From Streptomyces sp. L-9-10 (GTDB taxonomy: Bacteria; Actinomycetota; Actinomycetes; Streptomycetales; Streptomycetaceae), in NCBI RefSeq assembly GCF_004151105.1, contig NZ_PHRF01000095.1, positions 496,001 through 560,000 of the forward strand: DNA of 64,000 bases, read 5' to 3'. Positions 7,640 to 16,055 of this stretch are shown here, one piece after another (within the stretch, counting starts at the first letter, position 1; each line of letters opens with the position of its first letter). A program made the translations under genes and the position numbers. Below the pieces are notes generated by a model that was given only the letters and a program-made list of their open reading frames with translations, was not told the DNA's origin and did no database searches.

Positions 7640-9195
7640 CTCAGGGAAATCCTCATGTCGTTGACGCTCTGGGCGCGTTCCATGACCCATGCCTTCTCGC
7701 TGGTCCGCTCGCGCTCGGAGGTGACGGGTACGCGCATCGCTCCGGGCAGACGGTGGACGCCGCTCTCGTAGAAGTCGAAGCCGAGCAGATCGATCGCCGG
7801 GCTGACATCCAGGAAATCAAGGAGCCAGAGGGTGTTGAACCCGCTGGTCGGGACGGACGGCCAGGCGTCCCAGTCGACCCCGCCGAGATGGCGCAGCGGC
7901 CAGCGCACCGACTCGTCGGTCACATACCGCTGGGCGCCGGGCACCAGCCGCTCGCGCAGCGAGTAGCTCCACTTCTCCGCGGACCCGCCGAACACCATGC
8001 GCGTCGTCACCGGCCGGTCCCAGTTGAAGCCGTGCTCGTGGGCGGTGGCGTGGAGATCGGTGCGCGTGCCGGTGGCCGGCGCGTCGATACGGTACGAGCT
8101 GAACCGTACGACCAGGTCGTACGCGTCGATCTCCGGCCCCAGCGAACCGCGCCCGAGGCTCTCGGAGTTGGCCACCAGACAGACGGACTTGCCCGCGATC
8201 AGATTGCGCAGCTCACCGACGCCGATCCAGTCGGCCCCGCCGAGGGTGGGATCGGCGAGGGGCGGGCGCATCCGGTTCCTGCGCTGTTCCGCGTAGTGGC
8301 CGATGAGTTCCCGCAGCCGCGAGGCGTCGCCGCCGGCGGCGGCGATGCGCAGGTCGAGATACTGGCCGACGGCGTTCTGGAGCTCCCCGACCGGGTGGCG
8401 GTCTCGGCCCATGGCGAGCAGCGCGCCGACGAGCCGTGGCTCGGCCTGCTCACGGTCGCCCTTGTCGTGCAGCCGCAGGCCCTCCTCCCACACGTCCCGT
8501 ACCTCGGTGGCGGAGACGGGCGCGGTCGCGAACTCCTCGGCGCGGGGGCACTCGCGGGCGAGCAGCCGGAGCATGTCCTCCTGCTCCCGGGCGGCCGTCC
8601 GCAGCCCGGCGAGGCGGGGGGCGACGCCGTACCAGTCATCGTCGGTGAGCGCGAGGTAGCGCTCGTACGCCTCGACGGCCGCCTGCTCGTCGCCTGCGGC
8701 CTCCAGGGTCCTGGCCCGCAGCCGCCAGCCGGCCCGGGAGCTGCCGCGCTCGGCCAGGACGGTGGCGCTGATGAGCAGGGCGAGCGCCGGCTCGTCGCCG
8801 TTGCCGCCGTTGCCTCCGCCGCCGTCACCGCACTCCAGGGCCGCGGTTCCGGCGGCGAGCAGCGCGTCGAACAGCTCGTTCCCGGCGGGCTCGGAGGCCG
8901 CGGAGGCGTGGGCCGAGGCGTGGACGGTCCGGAGGTGGCGCAGCTTCGCGGCGAGATCGGCGCGCTTGCGGTTGTTCTCGGTACCGGCGGCGGCGAGCCT
9001 GTCGCTGTGCAGCGCGCAGGCGCGCAGGCACTCCTCCAGCTCCTTCGAGTCCCTGGAAGGCGTACCGTCCGGCGGCGCGGTGGCGGTGCTTCCGGCGTTT
9101 CCGCTCCCTCCGCTCCGTCCGCTCTTCCCGATCCTTGCGTTCTCGGCGTTCTTACCGCCGCGCCATCTCGGCCACAGTCTGCGGGCCTTCGTCAT
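7636..9195 (-). CDS. Glycosyltransferase family 29 (sialyltransferase-like) protein
   Basis: 519 residues. The N-terminal half (about 1-330) is basic then helical, with TPR-like repeats around 140-300. The C-terminal domain from about 336 starts KSVCLVANSESLGRG and continues DAYDLVVRFSSY and TRTDLHA, resembling sialylmotif L of GT29 (CMP-sialic acid binding); SGFNTLWLLDFL and IDLLGFDFYESG near 451-480 resemble sialylmotif S. GT29 is best known from eukaryotic Golgi enzymes and is found in some bacteria. No signal or membrane segment is visible. The stop is coupled to the pyruvyltransferase-family gene. It probably caps or branches the polymer with the CMP-nonulosonate made by neuA. Confidence 0.75.
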   Translation of the reverse strand: MTKARRLWPRWRGGKNAENARIGKSGRSGGSGNAGSTATAPPDGTPSRDSKELEECLRACALHSDRLAAAGTENNRKRADLAAKLRHLRTVHASAHASAASEPAGNELFDALLAAGTAALECGDGGGGNGGNGDEPALALLISATVLAERGSSRAGWRLRARTLEAAGDEQAAVEAYERYLALTDDDWYGVAPRLAGLRTAAREQEDMLRLLARECPRAEEFATAPVSATEVRDVWEEGLRLHDKGDREQAEPRLVGALLAMGRDRHPVGELQNAVGQYLDLRIAAAGGDASRLRELIGHYAEQRRNRMRPPLADPTLGGADWIGVGELRNLIAGKSVCLVANSESLGRGSLGPEIDAYDLVVRFSSYRIDAPATGTRTDLHATAHEHGFNWDRPVTTRMVFGGSAEKWSYSLRERLVPGAQRYVTDESVRWPLRHLGGVDWDAWPSVPTSGFNTLWLLDFLDVSPAIDLLGFDFYESGVHRLPGAMRVPVTSERERTSEKAWVMERAQSVNDMRISLR

Positions 9196-9372
9196 GCTGC
9201 TCCCGGCGTCTACTGCCCCACGGACAGATGGTGAGTGGGTGACAGGGTAGGAAATCTCTCCGCCCCGGAGGTGAACTCACACCATCGGTAAGGGGAACGA
9301 AACGCTTCGGACATCGGGGGCTGGTAGGGCGACTCTCCGTGGCCGCCGCGACGGAGAGTGACCGGACAGGAT

Positions 9373-10038
9373 CTAGGTGTCTGACGGCCGCACCGTGAGG
9401 GCGATCCCCGCCACGACCGCCGCGAGGCCGCTCTCGAAGCCCTCCTCGTGATTGCCGAAGATCTCGTCGCCCGCACCGGCGGCCAGCGGATACGCCGCCA
9501 GCCGTTCGGCTCGGGCGGCGAGGTCGATCCCCTCCGCGCCGGCGGCCGCGCCACCGGCCGTGGCCGCGACCGGGAACATCGACTGCTCCTCGATGACGTA
9601 ACCGATGGTGTAGCTGTACGCGGTGAACCAGGCGCGCGCCGCCGTCCGCGGGGTGAATCCGGACTCGGTGAGCCCGCGCAGATGGGCGTCCATGGTGGCC
9701 GCGTAACCGGTGTCCGTGAAGTGCGTACCGCTGTAGACCTTGGCGCCGTCGCGGTACCGCAGCAGATGGCCGCGCAGCCCGCGCATCGCCGCGGTGAGCC
9801 CGTCCCGCCAGTCGGGGGCGGCGACGGCGGGCAGGTCGGCCGCCATCCGCCGGAACATCTCGGTCGCCATCTCGTCGAGCAGCGCCTGCTTGTCCTTGAA
9901 GTGCCAGTAGAGCGCGGGCGCCTTGACGCCGAGTTCCGCGGCGATGGCGCGCAGGGTCAGCCCTTCGAGGCCCACCTCGTTGAGCAGCCGCAGCGCGGTG
10001 CGGGCGACCAGCGTGCGGTCCAGTCGTGTCGTAGCCAC
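9373..10038 (-). CDS. TetR-family repressor with TetR_C-type ligand domain
   Basis: 221 residues from a GTG. The N-terminal HTH spans about 20-50 (GLTLRAIAAELGVKAPALYW, then HFKDKQALLDEM), followed by a helical ligand domain of about 150 residues like that of TetR/TetR_C_1 proteins. TAGATT lies just upstream of the GTG, suggesting a leaderless message. It is divergent from an FAD monooxygenase, with two matching operators in the gap, so it most likely represses both genes until the monooxygenase substrate binds. Confidence 0.9.
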   Translation of the reverse strand: MATTRLDRTLVARTALRLLNEVGLEGLTLRAIAAELGVKAPALYWHFKDKQALLDEMATEMFRRMAADLPAVAAPDWRDGLTAAMRGLRGHLLRYRDGAKVYSGTHFTDTGYAATMDAHLRGLTESGFTPRTAARAWFTAYSYTIGYVIEEQSMFPVAATAGGAAAGAEGIDLAARAERLAAYPLAAGAGDEIFGNHEEGFESGLAAVVAGIALTVRPSDT

Positions 10039-10048
10039 CTTGACAATC

Positions 10049-10059
10049 TAACAGCGTTA
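10049..10059. promoter_or_regulatory. TetR operator copy 1
   Basis: TAACAGCGTTA is a perfect inverted repeat (TAAC-3-GTTA) matching the second copy at 10085-10095 except for one central base. It lies over the presumed TetR promoter region. Confidence 0.65.
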
Positions 10060-10076
10060 AGCGCATCCTCGGCCGC

Positions 10077-11633
10077 ATGGAACTTAACAACGTTAAGGAA
10101 GCAGTCGCCGACACCGGCGCCGGTCCTGTCGCGGTGGTCGACGTACTGATCGTCGGAGCCGGCCCGACCGGCCTCGCCCTCGCCTGCGATCTGCGGCGGC
10201 GCGGGGTCTCCGTACAGGTCGTGGAGCGGGAGGCGCGCCTCTTCCCCGGATCACGCGGCAAGGGCGTCCAGCCGCGCACGCTGGAGGTGCTGGACGATCT
10301 GGGCGTCGTGGAGCGGATGCTCGCGTACGGCGGCCCCGCGCCCGTCGGCATGATCTGGCTGAACGGTGAGCGGCAGGGCGAGCACCGGATGTTCGAGGAG
10401 ACGCGGCCGACGGCGGCGGAGCCGTACGCGGGCCCGTGGCTGGTGCCGCAGTGGCGTACGCAGGAGATCCTGTACGCGCGCCTGCGGGAACTGGGCGGCG
10501 GCGTCGCCTTCGGGACGGCGCTGACCGGCCTCGCGCAGGACGCGGACGGGGTGACGGCTGAGCTGTCGGCCGACGGCGGGGCGGCGGCCGGGGCGACGGC
10601 GGCCCGCGCGACGGCGGCCGGGGCGACGGCAGTCGGGGCGTCCGCAGTCGGTACGCCCCCGTCCCGGACCGTCCGCGCCCGGTACGCCGTGGCCGCCGAC
10701 GGAGGCCGCAGTACCGTACGGAGCCTGCTCGGCATCGGCATGACCGGCGAGACCGTCGACCCGGCGCCGATGCTCGTCGCGGACGTCCGGATCCCCTCGC
10801 TGGACCGGCTGAACTGGCATATCTTCCCCGCCGACGACGGCTCGTTCCTCGCCGCGTGCCCGCTCCCCGGCACGGCCGACTTCCAGCTGACCGCCCAGTT
10901 CAAGGACGGCTCCGCGCCCGACACCTCGGCGGCGGGCGTACGCGCGCTGGTCGCCGCCCGTACGCATCTCGCCGTGTCCGAGGTCACCGACGTGCTCTGG
11001 TCCTCGGACTTCCGCCCGCGCGCGGCGCTCGCCGACCGCTTCCGGGACGGCCGGATCTTCCTCGCGGGCGACGCGGCCCATGTCCACTCCCCGGCGGGCG
11101 GCCAGGGTCTGAACACCAGCGTCCAGGACGCCTACAACCTGGGCTGGAAGCTCGGCCAGGTGCTGCGTCACGGCGCCCCGGCGGGCCTGCTCGACACATA
11201 CGAACAGGAGCGCCGGCCCGTGGCCGCCGACATGCTCGGCCTGTCGACCCGTATCCACCGCGGCGAGGCCCGCCGTGGCGCGGCCACCCGCCAACTGGGC
11301 CTCGGCTACCGCGAAGGCCCGCTGTCCACGGGCGCGGCGGGCGCGCTGTGCGCCGGCGACCGCGCCCCGGACGGCCCGCTGCCCGACGGCACCACCGTCT
11401 TCGACGTCCTGCGCGGCCCGCACTTCACCCTGCTCGCGGTGGGCACGGCCCCCGAACTCCCGCCGCTGGACCCGGAACTGATCCGGGTGCGCGAGCTGGA
11501 CGCGTACGCCCCGTACGGCAAGGGCCTGTTCCTCGTCCGCCCGGACGGTTACGTGGGATGGGCGGGCGACGACGCGAGCGGCCTGGCGGAATGGCTCCGG
11601 GGAGTGGGGGCATCGGGGGCCCGGTACGCGTGA
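10077..11633 (+). CDS. FAD-dependent aromatic-type monooxygenase
   Basis: 518 residues. Class A flavoprotein hydroxylase: GAGPTG dinucleotide fold (about 27-32), AADGGRSTVR (DG motif, about 205) and FLAGDAAHVHSPAGGQGLNT (GD motif, about 330), then a thioredoxin-like C-terminal domain as in tetracycline/rifampicin monooxygenases and polyketide hydroxylases. An Ala/Gly/Thr low-complexity insertion lies at about 165-195. The ATG at 10077 is kept, although the operator then lies within the coding sequence; a GTG at 10134 is a possible later start. NAD(P)H-dependent hydroxylation of an aromatic drug or secondary metabolite is the family role; the substrate is unknown. Confidence 0.88.
   Translation: MELNNVKEAVADTGAGPVAVVDVLIVGAGPTGLALACDLRRRGVSVQVVEREARLFPGSRGKGVQPRTLEVLDDLGVVERMLAYGGPAPVGMIWLNGERQGEHRMFEETRPTAAEPYAGPWLVPQWRTQEILYARLRELGGGVAFGTALTGLAQDADGVTAELSADGGAAAGATAARATAAGATAVGASAVGTPPSRTVRARYAVAADGGRSTVRSLLGIGMTGETVDPAPMLVADVRIPSLDRLNWHIFPADDGSFLAACPLPGTADFQLTAQFKDGSAPDTSAAGVRALVAARTHLAVSEVTDVLWSSDFRPRAALADRFRDGRIFLAGDAAHVHSPAGGQGLNTSVQDAYNLGWKLGQVLRHGAPAGLLDTYEQERRPVAADMLGLSTRIHRGEARRGAATRQLGLGYREGPLSTGAAGALCAGDRAPDGPLPDGTTVFDVLRGPHFTLLAVGTAPELPPLDPELIRVRELDAYAPYGKGLFLVRPDGYVGWAGDDASGLAEWLRGVGASGARYA
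10083..10097. promoter_or_regulatory. TetR operator copy 2, inside the first monooxygenase codons
   Basis: CTTAACAACGTTAAG is a perfect 15-base palindrome with a 3-base centre, 36 bases centre-to-centre from copy 1. It overlaps codons 3-7 of the monooxygenase if translation starts at 10077. Confidence 0.7.
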
Positions 11634-11700
11634 GACCGGGCGCGCGGGGTCGTACGCGGGGGCGTGCGCGCGGCTCGCACACGGGGCCGTCCGCGCGGCC

Positions 11701-11727
11701 GGCCGTACGCACGTCAGCCGTACGGCC
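11701..11727. terminator. Hairpin between monooxygenase and WYL regulator
   Basis: Arms GGCCGTACG (11701-11709) and CGTACGGCC (11719-11727) with a 9-base loop. Either a terminator for the monooxygenase or an operator just ahead of the next promoter. Confidence 0.5.
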
Positions 11728-11748
11728 CCCGGGACATAGGCTGCCCCT

Positions 11749-12702
11749 GTGATCGGCACCTCGGCGAGACTGCTGCGGCTGGTCTCGCTGCTGTCGACGC
11801 GCCCGTCGTGGACCAACGGCGAGCTGGCCGAGCGCATGGGCGTCACCGAACGCACCATCCGGCGGGACATCGCCAAGCTGCGGGACCTCGGCTACCGCGT
11901 CGATTCCGAGCCCGGCCCCTGGGGCGGCTACCGGCTCAGCGGCGGCGCCAAGGTGCCGCCCCTGAGCCTGGACGACGAGGAGGCGCTCGCCGTGGCCGTC
12001 GCCCTGCGCGAGGCCGCGCTCAGCGGTGTCCTCGGCGGCGACCAGGCCGCGCTGTCCGCGCTGCTCAAGCTCCAGCGGCTGCTGCCCTCGCACATCGCGG
12101 ACCGCCTCGGCGAGCTGAACGACGCCTTCGTCCACACCCCCCGGCCCGACGACCGTCAGGTCTCCCCCGGCGTACTGCTGGAACTGGCCGACGCGTGCCG
12201 GCGCGGCGAACGCCTCCGGCTGTCCTACCGCGACCGGCAGGAGCGGGCCACCGTACGGGACATCGACCCGTACCGTCTCGTACGCACCGGCCACCGCTGG
12301 TACGTCGTCGCCCTGGACATCGCGCGCGGCGAATGGCGCACATTCCGCGCCGACCGGGTCGCGGAGGCCCATCCCACCGGGGAGCCGGTGAACCTCGTCG
12401 ACCCGCCCGACGCCGCCCTGCTCGTCTCCCGCATGCTGACCAGAGGCTATCCGCTCTATGCGACCGTCCGCCTCCCCGTCCCCCTGGACGAGGCCCTGCG
12501 GCTCGTTCCGCCCAATCTCGGCACGCACGAGCCCGACGGCGCGAACGCCACCCTCGTCACGATCGGCGGCACCGGCCCCGACGAACTCGCCACATGCCTG
12601 CTCAGCGTCGCGACCCCGTTCCGCGTGGTGTCCCCGGACGAGGTACGAGAGGCAGTGCGGCGCCGCCTCCGGGCCCTGCTGGACGAGAACGAGCAGGACT
12701 GA
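11749..12702 (+). CDS. WYL-domain transcriptional regulator (HTH_11)
   Basis: 317 residues. An N-terminal winged HTH (about 5-60; ELAERMGVTERTIRRDIAKL) is followed by a WYL domain with a canonical HRWYVVALD strand (about 185-195) and the C-terminal WCX extension. WYL proteins are ligand-sensing repressors or activators widespread in actinobacteria. The GTG at 11749 follows TAGGCT by a few bases, so the message is probably leaderless. The nearest target candidate is the upstream FAD monooxygenase (same strand), but no operator shared with it is seen. Confidence 0.85.
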   Translation: MIGTSARLLRLVSLLSTRPSWTNGELAERMGVTERTIRRDIAKLRDLGYRVDSEPGPWGGYRLSGGAKVPPLSLDDEEALAVAVALREAALSGVLGGDQAALSALLKLQRLLPSHIADRLGELNDAFVHTPRPDDRQVSPGVLLELADACRRGERLRLSYRDRQERATVRDIDPYRLVRTGHRWYVVALDIARGEWRTFRADRVAEAHPTGEPVNLVDPPDAALLVSRMLTRGYPLYATVRLPVPLDEALRLVPPNLGTHEPDGANATLVTIGGTGPDELATCLLSVATPFRVVSPDEVREAVRRRLRALLDENEQD

Positions 12703-12730
12703 CTCCTCGCGCTGAGACATGCGAGGAGTC
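12701..12730. terminator. Convergent terminator after WYL gene
   Basis: Perfect 10-base arms GACTCCTCGC and GCGAGGAGTC with a 10-base loop, overlapping the WYL stop codon and facing the convergent gene ending at 12793. Confidence 0.75.
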
Positions 12731-12792
12731 CGAGGTGCCCGAGGAATGCGGTCAGCGGGACAGGCGTCCGGCCGTCGCTCCGGCCGACAAGC

Positions 12793-13305
12793 TCACAGCT
12801 TGCCGCTGATGACTCCGCGCCAGGTCCATCCCGCGCCCAGAACGGCGTCCTGAAGAGGGTCCTTCAGGTCGGAGCTGTCGAAGCTGAACGTCTCGGTCGC
12901 TTCGCGGTCGCCGTCCTCGCCCCCGCCGAGCGTCCAGCGCTTCGAGACCGTCTGCACCTGGCCGCGCTGGGCATCGGCCGCGAGGGCCAGCCTGGGGGTG
13001 TCGCCGACCCACGAGACCTCGTACTGCTGGTCGAGCGAACGGACTTCGTTCTTCTCCGGGACCAGGCGCATACGGACCTGGAACACCCGGCTCACCTGGG
13101 TGCGGACGAAGAAGGTCTGCCAGGCGGGGTCCAGGATGCGCCACTCGGCCACCAGATCGGCACCCTCCTCGCGGCCGTCCCGGATGACATAGGGGACGTC
13201 CGGGCGGTTGAGGCCGAGCAGAGCCGCGTGGACCTCGGCGGCGGAGCGCGGGGCGACACCGTCGGCGGGGCGCTTGGTTCCGGTCAGCTTGTCGAAGAGT
13301 CCCAT
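12793..13305 (-). CDS. Unknown protein, last gene of type VII-like module A
   Basis: 170 residues, soluble, no signal peptide. It opens MGLFDKLTGTKRPADG and has an alternating beta-rich pattern. No family is recognised with confidence. It is the fourth gene of a same-strand run (15706 to 12793) that also encodes a small WXG-like protein, a large WXG100/LXG-like protein and an LpqN-like protein. Position suggests a cytosolic helper or chaperone for the exported members (inference only). Confidence 0.7.
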   Translation of the reverse strand: MGLFDKLTGTKRPADGVAPRSAAEVHAALLGLNRPDVPYVIRDGREEGADLVAEWRILDPAWQTFFVRTQVSRVFQVRMRLVPEKNEVRSLDQQYEVSWVGDTPRLALAADAQRGQVQTVSKRWTLGGGEDGDREATETFSFDSSDLKDPLQDAVLGAGWTWRGVISGKL

Positions 13306-13327
13306 GAAATCAACCTATGAGGAGTCG

Positions 13328-13389
13328 GTTTGCCGGTGCAAGGTCTGCCGGTGCAAGGTCTCCGGGTCACGGTCTGCCGGTGCGAGGGT
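13328..13389. repeat. 15-base tandem repeats, GGTCTGCCGGTGCAA type
   Basis: About four imperfect copies fill the 93-base gap between two genes of module A. They do not interrupt a gene; function unknown. Confidence 0.75.
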
Positions 13390-13398
13390 GCGTCCGCG

Positions 13399-13893
13399 CT
13401 ACGAGGCCGCGGTGTCCGGGCGGACCGTGCGCACGAAGTCCTGGAAGTCGCTCACGACGGAGGGGTGTTGGGACGCGGTGGCGGTCAGGACCAGCCGGAC
13501 CACCGCCCGCTTCTGCGGATCGGCGACGTCCAGCATGGACAGGTACACCTGGGACTGGACGAGGTCGCGGGGTACGCCGCCGACGACGGTCGAGAGGGCC
13601 AGCGTCTGCGTGAAACCGGGTGCGTCCGCGGAGCCGATCTCGCGGCGCCCGGCGACCTCGACCGACGTGGTGGCCTGGCCCAGGCGCTCCACGGACGCTT
13701 CGGCGATCTCCGCCAGCGTCGCCGTGTCCGGCCGGTAGTCGCCGTCGATCGTGATGTTCGCGTTGAATCCGGCGTCCGGGCGCGGATGCAGCGCGACGAA
13801 CGCCGCGCCCGGTGCGCCGACTTCATCCGGCCGTGCGGCGCGCCAGCCTTCCGGCAGTTCGAACTCGATCGGTACGGGCAGGGTCGTGGCCAT
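13399..13893 (-). CDS. LpqN/LpqT-like protein without signal peptide
   Basis: 164 residues from an ATG after AAGGAGG. The sequence FELPEGWRAARPDEVGAPG, then an alternating strand pattern (NITIDGDY, LALSTVVGG, RAVVRLVLTATA) ending FQDFVRTV, looks like the LpqN/LpqT family (PF10738, a PsbP/Mog1-like fold) of actinobacteria. Mycobacterial members are lipoproteins; this one has neither lipobox nor hydrophobic N-terminus, so it should stay in the cytosol or leave with a partner. It directly follows the large WXG100/LXG-like gene, hinting at a chaperone or accessory role. Confidence 0.7.
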   Translation of the reverse strand: MATTLPVPIEFELPEGWRAARPDEVGAPGAAFVALHPRPDAGFNANITIDGDYRPDTATLAEIAEASVERLGQATTSVEVAGRREIGSADAPGFTQTLALSTVVGGVPRDLVQSQVYLSMLDVADPQKRAVVRLVLTATASQHPSVVSDFQDFVRTVRPDTAAS

Positions 13894-13935
13894 CTCGGGG
13901 CCTCCTTACTACGGCAGCGGGTGTGCGAACGTACA

Positions 13936-15288
13936 TCAGAACAGGCCACCGACCGCATTGCCGAACGCCCCGGCCGCATCGCCCACGGCACCGGCCGCGT
14001 CGCCGATGGCGTTGGCAGCGTCGCCCGCCGTGTCGGCGATCTTCCCCGGATCGACGGTGACTTCGAAGCCCACCTCGCCGCCGAGCCCGACCGCGACGCC
14101 CGTCTTCGCGCCGATGTGCCACTTGCCGTCCGCGCCCTTGCCGAACGTCGCCTCGGCCTCGGCGCCGATCCCGGCCCAGCCCTCGACCGTCGCGCCCGCC
14201 CCGATGCCGCCGATGTCCGCGCCGCCTCCGGCGCCGGCCTTCGCGCCGGCGAACGCTTCCGCACCCGCCTGCACACCTTCGAGGCCGACCCCGGCGTTGA
14301 TGCCGGCCTCGGCGCCCGCCTTGGTCTCCGCCCGTCCGTAGACCCCGACGGGGCCCGCGTCGGCGGTGCCCTTGGCCGAGGCTTCGGCGCCCGCGAAGGC
14401 TCCGGCCTCGCCCCTGATGCCCTCGTTGGTGATGCCGCCGGCCGCGGATGCCTTGGCGCCCACATAGGCTTCGGCCTCGCCCGCGAGCTTCATCGGGCCG
14501 TTGGTGAGGGAGCCCTCCGCGCTCGCACGGCCGAGGTCGGCGTGCGCCTCGGCCTCCGCCAGCTTGCCGGCCGACGCGTCCGGCCCGGTGGCGGATGTGC
14601 CGGTGCCGGGGCCGGAGGCGTCGGACTCGCCCTCGGCGACCCATCCGTCGGGCTTCGTGGCCTTGGGTTCCGGTTTCCCCGCCTTCGCCAGGTCGCCCTC
14701 GGCCTGCGCGTTGAACCCGCCGATCCCGATGCCGTCCGTCGAACCGTCGCTCGTCGCGCGGGCCAGCGCCCGCTTCACGCTCTGGTCGGCCTCGTCGACG
14801 GCCTTGACCGCCTTGGCGATCTCGTCGGTCCAGCCCTGCGCCTTCTCCCGGGCGTCGGCCTGGAGCCGGGGGTAGTCGGGGTCGTGATGGAGGGCGTACT
14901 TCTCCTGTTCGGAGAGGTTGTCGTACCCGACGTAGGTCGCCTTGCCGGAGCTGTCGACCTTGTATTCCTTCTTCTCCGCGTCGCGGACCAGGTCCTTGAC
15001 CGCCTTCTGAAGGCGGGTCAGCTCGGTGTGCGCGTCCGTGAGGAGGCTGGCGATGGCCAGCGCCTCCTTCTTGGCCGCCCCGTACTCGAAGGCCGTGGCC
15101 GAGGCGTACTGCTGCTGCGCGCCGTAGGCGAGCCCCTGCCAGTTCCCGTTGCCGAGAACGCCCTGCACGTTCGTCTCGTAGGCGGTCTTCAGCTCACCGA
15201 AGCGCTCACCCATCTTCTTCCACGCCGTGGACACGTCCGTGAGCGAGGACAGGTCGGCCGTCATCACGTCCTGATAGTTCAGCGTCAT
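13936..15288 (-). CDS. WXG100/LXG-like putative type VII effector, Gly/Ala-repeat C-terminus
   Basis: 450 residues, ATG after GGGGGGAG. Residues 1-150 are a helical WXG-type domain: NYQDVMTADLSSL, then W-Q-G at 50-52, long amphipathic helices and HHDPDY near 135. Residues about 215-410 are a Gly/Ala/Glu-rich array of GAEAxA-type repeats, and the C-terminus has GDAAGAV-type repeats that could form an amphipathic or membrane-active helix. No Sec signal. The first 140 residues are clearly homologous to the protein at 59019-60470. Candidate secreted substrate; toxicity is unproven and no immunity gene is obvious. Confidence 0.75.
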   Translation of the reverse strand: MTLNYQDVMTADLSSLTDVSTAWKKMGERFGELKTAYETNVQGVLGNGNWQGLAYGAQQQYASATAFEYGAAKKEALAIASLLTDAHTELTRLQKAVKDLVRDAEKKEYKVDSSGKATYVGYDNLSEQEKYALHHDPDYPRLQADAREKAQGWTDEIAKAVKAVDEADQSVKRALARATSDGSTDGIGIGGFNAQAEGDLAKAGKPEPKATKPDGWVAEGESDASGPGTGTSATGPDASAGKLAEAEAHADLGRASAEGSLTNGPMKLAGEAEAYVGAKASAAGGITNEGIRGEAGAFAGAEASAKGTADAGPVGVYGRAETKAGAEAGINAGVGLEGVQAGAEAFAGAKAGAGGGADIGGIGAGATVEGWAGIGAEAEATFGKGADGKWHIGAKTGVAVGLGGEVGFEVTVDPGKIADTAGDAANAIGDAAGAVGDAAGAFGNAVGGLF

Positions 15289-15301
15289 GGCCGCTCCCCC
15301 C

Positions 15302-15706
15302 TCACATGCCGTCGAAACTGCTGGGGGGCCGTATCGCGTCGGCCTGCGCGCCTACGGCGGTGTCCTGGTTCAGGAGGTTGTTCTTGGCGCCGTGCAGCCC
15401 GTTCAACTCCACCTGCAACCGGCCCATCAGCCGGTTCGCCTGCCCTTGCCAGGCGGTCAGCGCGTCGGAGACACCCTGGTCCAAGGCCCAGCCGGAGAGA
15501 CCTTTCAGCCCGGTGTCCTCCTTCATCAGGGGACTCGCGGGGGCCACCGGGCCGACGAAGAGCGGTCGCACCGCCCCACCGCCCGCCGCCATGCGGGCGG
15601 CTACCTGGGTGTCCGGTATCAGGTCCTGTTCCATGTAATTCGTCGCGCGCTTCTTGTCGCTGGACGAACTGGCGAGTACCGGCTCGCCACCGTTCCCGGA
15701 TCCCAT
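15302..15706 (-). CDS. Small WXG-like protein, first gene of module A
   Basis: 134 residues. Ser/Gly-rich N-terminus, then helices with SGWALDQG and W-Q-G at 86-88 followed by LMGRLQVELNGL. It aligns with the 143-residue protein at 60608-61039 (shared KRA-N-E-L-P-T pattern, SGWA, W and GRL-E motifs). Size, helical content and the W-x-G turn fit an ESAT-6/WXG100-like partner. The stop lies 13 bases before the large effector ATG; the ATG at 15706 is preferred to a TTG at 15712. Confidence 0.75.
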   Translation of the reverse strand: MGSGNGGEPVLASSSSDKKRATNYMEQDLIPDTQVAARMAAGGGAVRPLFVGPVAPASPLMKEDTGLKGLSGWALDQGVSDALTAWQGQANRLMGRLQVELNGLHGAKNNLLNQDTAVGAQADAIRPPSSFDGM

Positions 15707-15722
15707 GGGCAACCCCCGTTGC

Positions 15723-15749
15723 GTTCACGCTTTGAAGCTTGTCGTGAAC
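15723..15749. promoter_or_regulatory. Inverted repeat upstream of module A
   Basis: GTTCACG (15723-15729) and CGTGAAC (15743-15749) form a 7-base inverted repeat just upstream of the small WXG-like gene. Candidate operator or hairpin. The rest of 15707-16055 holds no gene I can support, although a leftward promoter here must serve module A. Confidence 0.45.
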
Positions 15750-16055
15750 CTTATCGGTCACTTCCGCGACGGAGACGCCCCACCCGTGGCCTGAAACACC
15801 TCATGCACAAGTCATGCACACATGGGGACGTTTGATGGGGTGACGGGGAGAAATGAGGGACGGCGGAGAGAGCCGCGCATCACGCTGAACCGATCCTTCG
15901 CCAAGGGGAGTTGCGCGATAGCCTTGCCTCGCACGCAGAGAGCACCCGCCGGGAGTCCGTCAGCCCTGATCCGCCGGCTCACGAGAGCGGACGCGGCCCC
16001 CTGCCACGTATGCTTCCTGCCTCTCCCCGCCAAGACCCCCAGACCGGAGTCCACG

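Noticed and set aside
13330..15735. Long plus-strand open frame (801 codons) across module A
   Set aside because: It is antisense to well-supported genes with ribosome sites and paralogues; long antisense frames are normal at this GC content.
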